A DNA stretch of 64,000 bases. Source: Rubrivivax sp. GTDB lineage: Bacteria; Pseudomonadota; Gammaproteobacteria; Burkholderiales; Burkholderiaceae_C. The stretch is taken from the NCBI GenBank assembly GCA_021300575.1, contig JAJTDM010000048.1:1-64000 (forward strand), written 5' to 3'. Within the stretch, counting starts at the first letter, position 1. Each line of letters opens with the position of its first letter. The notes beneath the pieces are model-generated. The model had not been told where the DNA came from. It did no database searches and worked only from the letters and a program-made list of their open reading frames with translations. The position numbers and the translations under genes are program-made. This document shows positions 48,745 to 57,305 of this stretch, one piece after another.

Positions 48745-48795
48745 GTCATCTCCTTGTGGCGCGGCATGCCGCCGCGCAGTCTCGCACCGATACGG

Positions 48796-49143
48796 TCAGG
48801 TTTGCTGGGCCAGGGCGTACAACCTGGCTGAACGCGCCCCTGAGCGGCAGAACATCAGCACGGGTCGGGGCAGTTCCTGCAGCAGGCGCGCCATCTGCGC
48901 CGCTTCTTCAGGCGACTGGTAGCCACCTGCCACGGGCAGGAAGCGGTACTCCAGTCCTGCCGCCTGCGCTGCCGCGCCAATGGCCGCGCTGCTGGGTTGG
49001 TCCGGGCCGCCTTCGAAGTCGGGCCGGTTGTTCACAACGCTCTTGAAGCCCAGGCGTGCGGCTTCCGTCATGGCCTCGGGTGTGAGCTGCGGGGCCACGC
49101 ACACATCGGCCGCAATGGCCTGCACGGGTAGGGTCGGGGTCAT
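48796..49143 (-). CDS. TIGR01244-type sulfurtransferase/phosphatase-like protein
   Basis: A 115-residue protein of the dual-specificity-phosphatase-like fold found beside or fused to persulfide dioxygenase-like hydrolases (Blh N-terminal type). The active-site loop is MFCRSGARSARLY (Cys-x5-Arg), preceded by SVVNNRPDFEGGPDQPS. Members may handle sulfane sulfur or phosphate; none is firmly characterised for this stand-alone type. It stands between dctQ and yqeY on the same strand. Confidence 0.82.
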   Translation of the reverse strand: MTPTLPVQAIAADVCVAPQLTPEAMTEAARLGFKSVVNNRPDFEGGPDQPSSAAIGAAAQAAGLEYRFLPVAGGYQSPEEAAQMARLLQELPRPVLMFCRSGARSARLYALAQQT

Positions 49144-49174
49144 CTTCTGCTCCTGTTCTGCAGCGGTGTCGGCC

Positions 49175-49621
49175 TTAGCGGGCCAGGGCCTGCTTCACCG
49201 CGGCTGACACCAGGGCCATGTCGGCCTTGCCGGCCAGTCGCGTCTTGGCTGCCCCCATCACCTTGCCCATGTCACCCGGGCCGCTGGCGCCCAGATCCTG
49301 CACGATGGTGCCGATGGCGGCTGCAATCTCGTCAGCAGACAGGCGCTGGGGCAGGTACGCCTCCAGCACCTTCACCTCGGCGGATTCCTTGTCCACCAGG
49401 TCGGTCCGGCCAGCCTGGGTGAAAGCGGCGATGGAGTCCTTGCGCTGCTTGATGAGCTTGTCGACGATGCCGATGACGGCGGCATCGTCCAGCACGATGC
49501 GCTCATCGACCTCGCGCTGCTTGCAGGCGGCCAGCAACATGCGGATGGTGGAGAGCCGGTCGGCCTCCCTGGCGCGCATGGCGGACTTCATGTCCTCGGT
49601 GATTCGGTCCTTCAAGGTCAT
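49175..49621 (-). CDS. GatB/YqeY domain-containing protein
   Basis: A 148-residue helical protein of the YqeY family (LKDRITEDMKSAMRAREADRLSTIRMLLAA, then AYLPQRLSADEI and GDMGKVMGAAKTRLAGKADM). The domain resembles the tRNA-binding tail of GatB, and a role in tRNA-related amidation is suspected but unproved. It follows rpsU on the same strand, a common pairing, but a terminator lies between them. Confidence 0.93.
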   Translation of the reverse strand: MTLKDRITEDMKSAMRAREADRLSTIRMLLAACKQREVDERIVLDDAAVIGIVDKLIKQRKDSIAAFTQAGRTDLVDKESAEVKVLEAYLPQRLSADEIAAAIGTIVQDLGASGPGDMGKVMGAAKTRLAGKADMALVSAAVKQALAR

Positions 49622-49660
49622 GGCGATAGGCGCATTGGCGGTGTCGGGTCAGCGTGGTTG

Positions 49661-49697
49661 AAACAACAAAGCCCGCCACGGGTGACCGCGCGGGCTC
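49661..49697 (-). terminator. rho-independent terminator after rpsU
   Basis: On the minus strand AGCCCGC, a 13-nt loop and GCGGGCT are followed by TTTGTTGTTT. It is 34 nt beyond the rpsU stop and before yqeY, so rpsU is probably mostly a monocistronic message with some read-through. Confidence 0.75.
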
Positions 49698-49730
49698 TTG
49701 GATCAGGTGGTTGCGGCCGGAAGCGCTGGA

Positions 49731-49943
49731 TCAGTACAGCTTCTTGGGCAGCTGCATGCTGCGTACGCGCTTGAAGTGACGCTTCACCGCGGCTGCCTTC
49801 TTGCGCTTGCGTTCCGCGGTGGGCTTTTCGTAGAACTCGCGGGCGCGCAGGTCGGTCAGCAGGCCGAGCTTCTCGATGGTGCGCTTGAATCTGCGCAGGG
49901 CAACGTCGAATGGCTCGTTTTCTTTGACGCGAATGGTGGTCAT
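49731..49943 (-). CDS. rpsU: 30S ribosomal protein S21
   Basis: A 70-residue, very basic protein with the S21 sequence ([20 protein letters not shown] and [20 protein letters not shown]). S21 aids translation initiation on the 30S subunit near the anti-Shine-Dalgarno region. A TATAAT box lies 33 nt upstream and a terminator follows the stop. Confidence 0.97.
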   Translation of the reverse strand: MTTIRVKENEPFDVALRRFKRTIEKLGLLTDLRAREFYEKPTAERKRKKAAAVKRHFKRVRSMQLPKKLY

Positions 49944-49975
49944 GTCAGATAAGTTGGTGTCGGACGAAAGCGCGC

Positions 49976-49981
49976 ATTATA
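49976..49981 (-). promoter_or_regulatory. -10 box (TATAAT) of rpsU
   Basis: A perfect TATAAT on the minus strand 33 nt upstream of the rpsU ATG. The matching -35 position falls next to the 3' end of the 6S-like RNA and is not well conserved. Confidence 0.65.
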
Positions 49982-50001
49982 GCCAGCCGGCGAAGGCGGG
50001 G

Positions 50002-50180
50002 TGTCCGGCATGACCCGCGGACCGCATTCCTGAACCCTCAGGGAAGTTCAGGTGGGCGAGGTCAGCATGGCTTCGGGTTCATCTGACGCGAGATGATCAC
50101 GCCCGCCGCGCAATGTTCCAAGCCCTGGCTCAATGAGCATCGGTTCAAGGAAATATAAAGCCCGCAAGTCACACCGGACA
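50002..50180 (-). ncRNA. ssrS: 6S RNA (SsrS) candidate
   Basis: About 180 nt with no open frame, located just downstream of zapA, as 6S RNA is in many proteobacteria. The ends pair: TGTCCGGTGTGAC at the 5' end with GTCATGCCGGACA at the 3' end (13 bp, two G-U), and the helix continues as TTGCGGGC with GTCCGCGG, giving about 21 bp. The interior then opens into an A/U-rich single-stranded region followed by more hairpins, consistent with the promoter-mimicking bubble of 6S RNA, which binds the sigma70 holoenzyme. A TTGAAG/TAGAAT promoter lies directly upstream. Sequence identity to known 6S was not checked. Confidence 0.72.
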
Positions 50181-50185
50181 TCACC

Positions 50186-50213
50186 ATTCTAGGACGCCGA
50201 GGGGGCCCTTCAA
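50186..50213 (-). promoter_or_regulatory. sigma70-type promoter of the 6S-like RNA
   Basis: On the minus strand TTGAAG (50208-50213) and TAGAAT (50186-50191) are separated by 16 bp, placing the transcription start at about 50179, exactly at the first base of the closing helix. Confidence 0.75.
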
Positions 50214-50222
50214 GGCCCCAGG

Positions 50223-50585
50223 TCAAATCAGGTGACCGTCGTCCAGCGCGGCGTCGAGCCGGGCGATCAGGGGGCCGAGGTCCGGTGCCTGATCTGCGGC
50301 GGGGGCGCCTGGGCGGGCCTGGGATATGCCGCCCCCATGAGCCTGTTCTGCGGGCTCTGCGCCAGAGGTGGACGGTGCGCGCTCACCACGTTCGGCCAGT
50401 TGGTACGCAAGATTGAGCGCAGCCAGCACGGCGATGCGGTCGCGCGCCTTGATCTTGCCGGCATCCCGGATGGCGCTCATCTCCCGGTCCACGGCCGCCA
50501 CGGCCGCACCCAGGCGGGCCTCGCCGCCTTCGGGACATCCCAGGATGTAGCCCTGGCCCAGGATCGTGACCTCGACCTGCTTCAT
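50223..50585 (-). CDS. zapA: cell division protein ZapA
   Basis: A 120-residue protein with the ZapA N-terminal domain (QVEVTILGQGYILGCPEGGEARLGAAVAAVDREM, DRIAVLAALNLAYQLAE) and a helical C-terminus interrupted by an Ala/Pro/Gly-rich linker. ZapA cross-links FtsZ filaments. It overlaps the upstream ZapB-like gene by 4 bp; the 6S-like RNA follows. Confidence 0.9.
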   Translation of the reverse strand: MKQVEVTILGQGYILGCPEGGEARLGAAVAAVDREMSAIRDAGKIKARDRIAVLAALNLAYQLAERGERAPSTSGAEPAEQAHGGGISQARPGAPAADQAPDLGPLIARLDAALDDGHLI

Positions 50586-50833
50586 GCCCCGGGCCTCAAA
50601 TGAGAGTCCGGCGGACCCTCGCCTGATGCCACGGCCTGCGCTGATTGCTGGGGCAGTTTGTCGATGAGGTGGTCGATGCGGGTCCGTGCTGCGCTCAACC
50701 GGGATTTCAGACTGTCACGCTCGGCGCCAAGGCTCTCCACCTGGCGCAGCAGCAACTCATTGGTCCGCTGCAGTTCCTCGTGGCGCAACAAGAGTCGTTC
50801 GACCCGTTCTGCAAGTTGCTGAAGCTGTGTCAT
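50582..50833 (-). CDS. ZapB-like coiled-coil cell division protein
   Basis: An 83-residue protein, almost wholly coiled coil through residues 1-60 (LQQLAERVERLLLRHEELQRTNELLLRQVESLGAERDSLKSRL). The ATG at 50833 gives the usual length; an earlier in-frame start would add ~24 residues unlike the family. Its position directly before zapA with an ATGA overlap supports a ZapB-type partner role at the Z-ring. Confidence 0.8.
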   Translation of the reverse strand: MTQLQQLAERVERLLLRHEELQRTNELLLRQVESLGAERDSLKSRLSAARTRIDHLIDKLPQQSAQAVASGEGPPDSHLRPGA

Positions 50834-50929
50834 GACACGAGGTGAGAAAAAACAATTGTAGGCGCCGCAGCATGGGGCCTGGCCGGGACTTGTCCTGGCC
50901 GCCAACCGGCGGCGGCCCGCGCCGGGCTG

Positions 50930-51568
50930 TCAGCGGCTGCGCCCCGCTGCATGATGATCGCACCAGGTGCTCACCGCGCATCGCGCGCAGTCGGGGCTTC
51001 GGGCCTTGCACACATAGCGGCCATGCAGGATCAGCCAGTGGTGTGCGTTCACGCGATAAGCCGGCGGCACGCGTCGAAGCAGCGCCATCTCCACGGCCAG
51101 CGGTGTTCGGCCCCTGGCGAGACCGGTGCGGTTGCTCACCCGGAAGATGTGGGTGTCCACGGCCATGGTGTCCTGGCCAAAGGCGCAGTTCAGCACCACG
51201 TTGGCAGTCTTGCGGCCCACGCCGGGCAATTGCTCCAGAGCCTCGCGCGAGCGCGGAACCTGCCCACCGTGGTGGGTCAGCAGCAGCTGGCAGGTCTGGT
51301 GCAGGTTGCGCGCCTTGGTGCGAAACAGGCCTATGGTGCGGATGTGCGACTCGATGCCTGCCACGCCCAGCGCGAGCATGCGCTGCGGCGTTGGGGCAGC
51401 GGCGAACAGTCCGCGGGTGGCCTTGTTCACGCTCACATCGGTGGCCTGAGCCGAGAGCAGAACGGCCGCCAGCAACTCGAACACGCTGGTGTACTCCAGC
51501 TCGGTCACGGGGTTGGGGTTGGCCGCCTGGAGCGTGGAGAAGAAGGGTTCGATGTGGGCGAGCTTCAT
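50930..51568 (-). CDS. nth: endonuclease III
   Basis: A 212-residue DNA glycosylase/AP lyase removing oxidised pyrimidines. The helix-hairpin-helix with the catalytic Lys is LPGVGRKTANVVLNCAFG, the catalytic Asp is in VDTHIFRVSNR, and the [4Fe-4S] ligands follow as C-x6-C-x2-C-x5-C at the C-terminus. Full length. It follows rnfB on the same strand with a 36-bp gap containing an 8-bp tandem repeat. Confidence 0.96.
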   Translation of the reverse strand: MKLAHIEPFFSTLQAANPNPVTELEYTSVFELLAAVLLSAQATDVSVNKATRGLFAAAPTPQRMLALGVAGIESHIRTIGLFRTKARNLHQTCQLLLTHHGGQVPRSREALEQLPGVGRKTANVVLNCAFGQDTMAVDTHIFRVSNRTGLARGRTPLAVEMALLRRVPPAYRVNAHHWLILHGRYVCKARSPDCARCAVSTWCDHHAAGRSR

Positions 51569-51591
51569 GGTGTAACGGCTTCATGGCTGCA

Positions 51592-51615
51592 GGGCTTCAG
51601 GGCTTCAGGGCTTCG
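51592..51615. repeat. 8-bp tandem repeat (GGGCTTCA x3)
   Basis: Two perfect copies of GGGCTTCA and a third GGGCTTCG at the rnfB-nth junction, running into the end of rnfB. Confidence 0.8.
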
Positions 51616-52294
51616 CGGGCTGCCTTGCGCGGGCCCGCGCCAGTGCCGCCTCGATGACCGAACGCTTGCGTTCCAGCACTTGGGGGTCGGTGATGCTGCT
51701 GGCGGCGGCCAAGTCCGCCAGTTTCGCCGCCGCCTTGGCGGCCAGACGCGCCTCGTTGGCTTGCTGCTCCGCAGCCAGCCGCTGCTGCCGCTGCTGGTAG
51801 CGCTGCCTGGCGGCCTGCGCCTGCGCTGGGCTCCAGGCGGCCCAGCCGGTGGCCTCGCTGCCCGTGGGTTGCATGGAGATGCAGTCCACCGGGCAGGCGG
51901 GCACGCACAGTTCGCAGCCCGTGCACCAGGCCTCGATGACGGTGTGCATGCGTTTGGAGGCGCCCACGATGCAGTCCACAGGGCAGGCCTTGATGCACAG
52001 GGTGCAGCCGATGCACCAGTCTTCGTCGACCACGGCGGTGCGCAGCACGGACTCCACGCCGTGCGCCGGGTCCAGCGGCACCACGGGCCGACCTGTCAGG
52101 GCCGACAGGCGCCGTACCCCTTCAGCGCCCCCAGGCGGGCATTGACCGATGCCTGCTTGCGAGGCCGCCACTGCCCGCGCGTAGCCGCTGCAATCCGGAT
52201 AGCCGCAGCGGGTGCATTGCGTCTGCGGCAGCGCGGCGTCTATGCGCCCGGCCAGGGCCTCGTCCACAGACTGGCGACTTGCCTGAAGCGGCAA
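51605..52294 (-). CDS. rsxB: RnfB-type electron transport protein (soluble, orphan)
   Basis: A 229-residue iron-sulfur protein. The N-terminal [4Fe-4S] domain has CTRCGYPDCSGYA, followed by two ferredoxin motifs (CIGCTLCIKACPVDC and CTGCELCVPACPVDC) around residues 95-140 and a charged helical tail. It lacks the N-terminal membrane helix of RnfB in complete Rnf/Rsx complexes, and no other rnf genes are near, so it is the orphan type paired with nth in many betaproteobacteria. The only in-frame start is a non-ATG; TTG at 52294 is assumed. It may supply electrons to, or assist the cluster of, a partner such as Nth (inference). Confidence 0.85.
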   Translation of the reverse strand: MPLQASRQSVDEALAGRIDAALPQTQCTRCGYPDCSGYARAVAASQAGIGQCPPGGAEGVRRLSALTGRPVVPLDPAHGVESVLRTAVVDEDWCIGCTLCIKACPVDCIVGASKRMHTVIEAWCTGCELCVPACPVDCISMQPTGSEATGWAAWSPAQAQAARQRYQQRQQRLAAEQQANEARLAAKAAAKLADLAAASSITDPQVLERKRSVIEAALARARARQPAKP

Positions 52295-52321
52295 GGTGGT
52301 GAGTTGAGGGGGCTCGCCGCG

Positions 52322-53686
52322 TCAGGCCTTGCGCGAACGGGAACGCGCGGGCCGAGCGGCTGAGGCGGCTGGAGCCCGCGACGCGGGTGCCTCGGGCTGC
52401 TGCGCCGAGGGTGCTTCGGGTGTGCCTGAGGCTGCAGTTTGCCGCACCGCCACATGGCTCTGGATGAAATCGCGCACTCGTGGGTACACCAGGTCGCGCC
52501 AGCGGCGGCCGGAGAAGATGCCGTAATGGCCTGCGCCGGGCACGTCGTAGTGGAAGCGGCGGTCTTCGGGAATGCCCAGGCACAGGTCGTGTGCAGCCCG
52601 GGTCTGGCCCGCGCCAGAAATGTCATCCAGTTCCCCCTCCACCGTCAGCAGAGCGGATTGATGGATGTCCTGCGGCCGCACCAACTGGCCGCGCACCTCC
52701 CAGGTGCCGTTGACAAGGGCGAAGTCCTGGAACACGGTCTTGATGGTGTCCAGGTAGTACTCGGCCGGCATGTCCAGCACGGCGTTGTACTCGTCGTAGA
52801 ACTGCCGGTGGGAGTCCGCGCTGCCTTCATCACCGCGGATCAGGTCGAGGAAGTAGTCGTAGTGCGAGGTGAGGTGACGGTCCGGGTTCATGGCCACGAA
52901 ACCCGTGTGCTGCAGAAAGCCCGGGTAGACGCGCCGGCCGGCGCCAGGGTAGTTCAGCGGCACGCGGTAGATCACGTTGTGCTCGAACCAGTCATGGCTC
53001 TTGTTGATGGCCAGGTTGTTGACGGCCGTGGGGGACCGGCGGGCATCGATCGGGCCGCCCATCATGGTCAGGGTGCGGGGCGTGGGCTCGCCCGCAGAGG
53101 CCATCAGCGACACCGCTGCCAGGACCGGCACGGTGGGCTGGCACACCGACATGACATTCACGTCCGGCCCGATCAGGCGGATGAAGTCCTGTACGTAGGC
53201 CACGTAGTCGTCAAGGTGGAAAGGGCCGTCATCGACAGGCACCATCCGCGCATCGGTCCAGTCGGTGATGAACACCTTGTGGTCTTGCAGCAGGCTCTTG
53301 ACCGTGTCACGCAGCAAGGTGGAGTGGTGGCCGGACAAGGGTGCCACCACCAGCACGGTGGGCTGCTCCTTCATCCGCGCCAAGGCCTGCGGGTTGTCTG
53401 TGAAGCGCTTGAAGCGAAGCAGGCGACAGAAAGGCCGCGTCTGGATCACTTGCTCCTGAACGGCCACCTCCACGCCGCCCACCGTGACGCCGCTGATGCC
53501 GAAGGGCGGCTTCTCGTACTCCTTGGCCAGCCGGTGCACCAGTCCCAGGCCCGCCGCCACGCGCTGGGCCATGGGCGTGTGGGTGAAGGGAGACAGGGGA
53601 TGCGAATAGAGCTTGGCTGACGCGCTGGCGAACTCCGCGAAAGGCGCCATCATGGCCCGCTGGGTCTCGTAGAGCTGATAGAGCAT
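52322..53686 (-). CDS. phaZ: intracellular polyhydroxyalkanoate depolymerase (PhaZ)
   Basis: A 454-residue enzyme mobilising stored PHB granules. It starts MLYQLYETQRAMMAPF at the ATG at 53686, 8 nt after AAGGA. The lipase-box-like motif has a catalytic Cys (VMSVCQPTVP, Cys182), as in Ralstonia PhaZa1, and the C-terminal catalytic His lies in GAGHYGIFSGRRW. A tail of ~45 Ala/Pro/Arg-rich residues extends beyond the family norm. It implies PHA storage in this organism. Confidence 0.93.
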   Translation of the reverse strand: MLYQLYETQRAMMAPFAEFASASAKLYSHPLSPFTHTPMAQRVAAGLGLVHRLAKEYEKPPFGISGVTVGGVEVAVQEQVIQTRPFCRLLRFKRFTDNPQALARMKEQPTVLVVAPLSGHHSTLLRDTVKSLLQDHKVFITDWTDARMVPVDDGPFHLDDYVAYVQDFIRLIGPDVNVMSVCQPTVPVLAAVSLMASAGEPTPRTLTMMGGPIDARRSPTAVNNLAINKSHDWFEHNVIYRVPLNYPGAGRRVYPGFLQHTGFVAMNPDRHLTSHYDYFLDLIRGDEGSADSHRQFYDEYNAVLDMPAEYYLDTIKTVFQDFALVNGTWEVRGQLVRPQDIHQSALLTVEGELDDISGAGQTRAAHDLCLGIPEDRRFHYDVPGAGHYGIFSGRRWRDLVYPRVRDFIQSHVAVRQTAASGTPEAPSAQQPEAPASRAPAASAARPARSRSRKA

Positions 53687-53705
53687 GTCGTGATCCTTCG
53701 GTGAG

Positions 53706-53748
53706 CGCGTGACACGCGAAAGCGTAAGTCTGGGTTGACTGTACTCAA
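53706..53748 (-). promoter_or_regulatory. putative phaZ promoter with a palindrome in the leader
   Basis: On the minus strand TTGAGT (53743-53748), a 16-bp spacer and TACGCT (53721-53726) form a sigma70-like promoter. Just downstream, CGCGTG-A-CACGCG (53706-53718) is a perfect 6-bp-arm inverted repeat, well placed to act as an operator or leader hairpin. Confidence 0.45.
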
Positions 53749-53839
53749 CACTTTGCCACGAATCGGTGCTGCGCTGCAGCATTTTTGGTGACCGAATGTA
53801 GGACTTCTGGCTGCCCCTGGCCTTACGGCTGCCCGGCGC

Positions 53840-54961
53840 TTACATCACGGCCGCGATGGCCTTGATCACCGTGTCCAGGTTGCCACGGTTCAGGGCCGCC
53901 ACGCAGATGCGGCCCGAGTCCACGCCGTACACGCCGAATTCCTCGCGCAGTCGCTCCATCTGCGCCTTGCTCAGCCCGGAGTAGCTGAACATGCCCTTCT
54001 GGCGGGTGATGAACCCGACGTCCAGCGGCACGCCCGCAGCCGCCAGGCCATCGGCCAGCGCCTGTCGCATGTGGCGGATGCGCTGGCGCATGCCTGCCAG
54101 TTCTTCCTCCCATTGCTGGCGCAGTGCCGGCGTGGTCAGCACGATGGTGATGGCTTGCGCGCCATGGGTGGGCGGGTTGGAGTAGTTCGTGCGCACGACG
54201 ATCTTCAACTGCGACAGGACCTTGCGAGTCTCGTCGGCACTGCTGCAGACCACGCTCAGGGCGCCCACCCGCTCTCCATAGAGCGAAAAGCTCTTGGAGA
54301 AGGAGGTGGCCACCAGGAAGTCAACCCCGGCATCCAGGAATCCGGCAATCACGCGGCCGTCCTCGGCAATGCCGTCGCCGAAGCCCTGGTAGGCCATGTC
54401 CAGGAAAGCCACCAAGCCTTGAGACTTCACGGCCTGGATGACCTGCGTCCACTGTTCGGGCGTCAGGTCGCAGCCGGTGGGGTTGTGGCAGCAGGCGTGC
54501 AGCACCACGACGGTGCCGGCCGCAGCGCTGCGCAGGCAGGCCAGCAGATCGTCGAAGCGTACGCCTCGGGTGGCGGGGTCGTAGTAAGGATAGGTGTTGA
54601 CCTGGAACCCGGCCTGCGTGAACAGGGCTCGGTGGTTCTCCCAGCTCGGGTCGCTGATCAGGACCTGGGCGTTCGGGTTCAGCTTCTTGAGAAAGTCTGC
54701 ACCGATCTTCAGTCCGCCTGTGCCGCCCAGGGCTTGCACCGTGGCCACCCTCCCGGCGGTGACCACCGCGGACTCGGCGCCGAACACCAGTCCTTGGACA
54801 GCCTTGTCGTAGGCTGCGATGCCGTCAATGGGCAGGTAGCCCCGGGGCTTGCCCGCCGCCACCAGTTGTTGCTCGGCCTGGGCCACGCACTTCAGCAGCG
54901 GCAGCTTGCCGTTCTCGTCAAAGTACACGCCGACACCCAGATTGACCTTGCCGGTGCGGGG
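53840..54961 (-). CDS. aspartate/aromatic aminotransferase, N-terminus missing
   Basis: A class I PLP aminotransferase close to TyrB/Asp[50 protein letters not shown] (PLP Lys) and the terminal [10 protein letters not shown]. It makes aspartate, tyrosine or phenylalanine from the oxo acids. The first ~25 residues of the family, normally including MxLF and the DPILG segment, are absent: the sequence upstream of residue-1 equivalent (54961) is non-homologous leader and offers no ATG. About 374 codons remain of ~398. A TAGAAT box and leader remain upstream, so a small deletion removed the start region, or the assembly lost it. Confidence 0.8.
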   Translation of the reverse strand, partial: PRTGKVNLGVGVYFDENGKLPLLKCVAQAEQQLVAAGKPRGYLPIDGIAAYDKAVQGLVFGAESAVVTAGRVATVQALGGTGGLKIGADFLKKLNPNAQVLISDPSWENHRALFTQAGFQVNTYPYYDPATRGVRFDDLLACLRSAAAGTVVVLHACCHNPTGCDLTPEQWTQVIQAVKSQGLVAFLDMAYQGFGDGIAEDGRVIAGFLDAGVDFLVATSFSKSFSLYGERVGALSVVCSSADETRKVLSQLKIVVRTNYSNPPTHGAQAITIVLTTPALRQQWEEELAGMRQRIRHMRQALADGLAAAGVPLDVGFITRQKGMFSYSGLSKAQMERLREEFGVYGVDSGRICVAALNRGNLDTVIKAIAAVM

Positions 54962-55016
54962 TTGGCCCGTGCGGTGGAGGTGGTTGTCTACCGGATGCAG
55001 CCTGAATGTCGCCCGA

Positions 55017-55043
55017 ATTCTAGGATCTCCATGTCTGCGTCCA
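55017..55043 (-). promoter_or_regulatory. putative promoter of the aminotransferase gene
   Basis: TAGAAT on the minus strand (55017-55022) with a weak TGGACG at 15 bp spacing (55038-55043) that overlaps the first uvrB codons. A transcript from about 55010 would run ~48 nt before the homologous coding sequence begins. Confidence 0.4.
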
Positions 55044-57175
55044 CTTCCCCCGTTGGTGTCCACGTCCCTGCGCTGCCCGAAGTCGCCGCGGTCTCGGGGC
55101 AGCCCACCCTGGGTGAGTTCGTCTCCTTTGAAGGGTCGCCGTTTCAGTTGTTCCAGCCGTATCCGCCGGCGGGCGACCAGCCCGCAGCCATTGCGCAGTT
55201 GGTGGAAGGGGTGGAGGAGGGCCTGAGTTACCAGACCTTGCTGGGGGTGACCGGTTCCGGCAAGACCTTCACGATGGCCAACGTCATCGCCCGCCTGGGC
55301 CGCCCGGCCATCGTGTTCGCACCCAACAAGACGCTGGCGGCGCAGTTGTACAGCGAGTTCCGCGAGTTCTTCCCGAAGAACGCGGTGGAGTACTTCGTCA
55401 GCTATTACGACTACTACCAGCCCGAGGCCTATGTCCCGCAGCGCGACCTGTTCATCGAAAAGGACAGCTCGATCAACGAGCACATCGAGCAGATGCGCCT
55501 GTCGGCCACCAAGAGCTTGCTGGAGCGGCGCGATGTCGTGATCGTGGCCTCCGTCAGCGCCATCTACGGCATCGGCAGTCCGTCGGACTACCACCAGATG
55601 GTGATGACCCTGCGGGTAGGCGATCGGGTGGGCCAGCGCGACGTGATCGCCCATCTCATCCGCATGCAGTACACGCGAAACGAGACCGACTTCTCACGCG
55701 GCACCTTCCGTGTGCGGGGTGACACGATCGACGTGTTTCCGGCCGAGCACAGCGAGCTGGCGATCCGCATCGAGCTCTTCGATGACGAGGTGGAAGCGCT
55801 GCAGCTGTTCGACCCCCTGACGGGGCGCATCCGGCAGAAGATTCCACGCTTCACGGTCTACCCTGGCAGCCACTACGTCACCCCGCGCGACCGTGTGGTG
55901 GCCGCCATCGAGACCATCAAGCTGGAGTTGCGTGAACGGCTGGACGAGTTCGTCAAGGCCGGCAAGCTGGTGGAGGCGCAGCGCCTGGAGCAGCGCACCC
56001 GGTTCGATCTGGAGATGCTGCAGGAGGTGGGCCACTGCAAGGGCATCGAGAACTACACCCGCCACCTTTCTGGCGCAAGGCCGGGAGACCCGCCACCCAC
56101 GCTGGTGGATTACCTGCCGCGCGACGCGCTGATGTTTCTGGACGAGAGTCACGTGCTGATCGGACAGTTCGGCGGCATGTTCAACGGCGACCGGGCCCGC
56201 AAGACCACGCTGGTGGAGTACGGCTTTCGACTGCCCAGCGCGCTGGACAACCGGCCCCTGAAGTTCGAGGAGTTCGAGGCCAAGATGCGGCAGACCGTCT
56301 TTGTCTCGGCCACGCCAGCGGCTTACGAGCAGGCCCATGCAGGCCAGGTGGTGGAGCAGTTGGTGCGGCCCACGGGGCTGGTGGACCCAGTGATCGAGGT
56401 GCGCCCAGCCGTGCACCAGGTGGACGATGTGCTGCAGGAGATCCGCGATCGTGTCCAGGTGCAGGAGCGCGTGCTCATCACCACGCTGACCAAGCGCATG
56501 GCCGAGCAGTTGACCGACTACCTCACCGAAAACGGCGTCAAGGTGCGGTACCTGCACAGTGACGTCGACACGGTGGAACGCGTGGAGATCATCCGGGATC
56601 TGCGGCTTGGCGCTTTCGACGTGCTAGTGGGCATCAACCTCCTGCGCGAGGGGCTGGACATCCCGGAGGTGTCCCTGGTGGCAATCCTGGACGCCGACAA
56701 GGAGGGTTTCCTGCGCGCTGAACGCAGCCTCATCCAGACCATCGGCCGGGCCGCGCGCAACGTGAACGGCAAGGCCATCCTTTACGCCGACAAGGTCACC
56801 GATTCGATGCGCAAGGCCATCGGCGAAACCGAGCGCCGACGTGAGCGGCAGGTGGCCCACAACCTGGCGCAAGGCATCGTCCCACGCAGTGTGCGCAAGC
56901 AGGTGCGCGACCTGATCGACGGCGTGGTGACAGAGAAGTCGGAGCGCGACGACCTGAAGGCCGCGCACGCGGCCGCCGAGGTGGAAGCCCTGAGCGAGAA
57001 GGACTTGGGCAAGCGCATCAAGCTGCTGGAGCGCCAGATGCTGGAGCACGCCCGGCAGCTGGAGTTCGAGAAGGCGGCTCGACTGCGGGATGAACTCGCC
57101 TTGCTCAAGGAGCAGGCCTTTGGTGCGGCCAAGGGGGATTCCAACGTCGTGCCCCTGGCGCTGCGCGGCAGTTGA
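55031..57175 (+). CDS. uvrB: UvrABC system protein B
   Basis: A 714-residue helicase-like subunit of nucleotide excision repair. It has Walker A GVTGSGKT (residues 72-79), the beta-hairpin with [11 protein letters not shown] for strand opening, the helicase motif [17 protein letters not shown], the QTIGRAARN motif and a C-terminal UVR domain ([20 protein letters not shown]). The ATG at 55031 begins [10 protein letters not shown]; ~40 residues precede the conserved core. Divergent from the aminotransferase. Confidence 0.97.
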   Translation: MSASTSPVGVHVPALPEVAAVSGQPTLGEFVSFEGSPFQLFQPYPPAGDQPAAIAQLVEGVEEGLSYQTLLGVTGSGKTFTMANVIARLGRPAIVFAPNKTLAAQLYSEFREFFPKNAVEYFVSYYDYYQPEAYVPQRDLFIEKDSSINEHIEQMRLSATKSLLERRDVVIVASVSAIYGIGSPSDYHQMVMTLRVGDRVGQRDVIAHLIRMQYTRNETDFSRGTFRVRGDTIDVFPAEHSELAIRIELFDDEVEALQLFDPLTGRIRQKIPRFTVYPGSHYVTPRDRVVAAIETIKLELRERLDEFVKAGKLVEAQRLEQRTRFDLEMLQEVGHCKGIENYTRHLSGARPGDPPPTLVDYLPRDALMFLDESHVLIGQFGGMFNGDRARKTTLVEYGFRLPSALDNRPLKFEEFEAKMRQTVFVSATPAAYEQAHAGQVVEQLVRPTGLVDPVIEVRPAVHQVDDVLQEIRDRVQVQERVLITTLTKRMAEQLTDYLTENGVKVRYLHSDVDTVERVEIIRDLRLGAFDVLVGINLLREGLDIPEVSLVAILDADKEGFLRAERSLIQTIGRAARNVNGKAILYADKVTDSMRKAIGETERRRERQVAHNLAQGIVPRSVRKQVRDLIDGVVTEKSERDDLKAAHAAAEVEALSEKDLGKRIKLLERQMLEHARQLEFEKAARLRDELALLKEQAFGAAKGDSNVVPLALRGS

Positions 57176-57245
57176 CCCTGACGCAGGATTTGCAGCATCC
57201 GTGCCAGGATGCACAGGGCTCAGGCGGCACCGCAAGACAGACCGC

Positions 57246-57260
57246 TTTGTCCTGGACAAA
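57246..57260. promoter_or_regulatory. 15-bp palindrome (TTTGTCC-T-GGACAAA) upstream of iscR
   Basis: A perfect inverted repeat with 7-bp arms in the uvrB-iscR spacer, 177 bp before the iscR start. It looks like a dimer-binding operator. The binding protein is unknown; it does not match the usual IscR consensus. Confidence 0.5.
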
Positions 57261-57263
57261 ACC

Positions 57264-57283
57264 GGGGATTTCGGCCTATCCCC
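57264..57283 (+). terminator. possible hairpin after uvrB (GGGGAT...ATCCCC)
   Basis: A 6-bp stem with an 8-nt loop about 90 nt beyond the uvrB stop. It is not followed by a T-run, so it is a weak terminator candidate, alternatively part of the iscR control region. Confidence 0.3.
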
Positions 57284-57305
57284 AGCAATTCGCTCGACTT
57301 CTGCT

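Noticed and set aside
54962-55654. Long N-terminal extension of the aminotransferase antisense to uvrB
   Set aside because: The frame is open but unlike any aminotransferase N-terminus; it is antisense shadow of uvrB.
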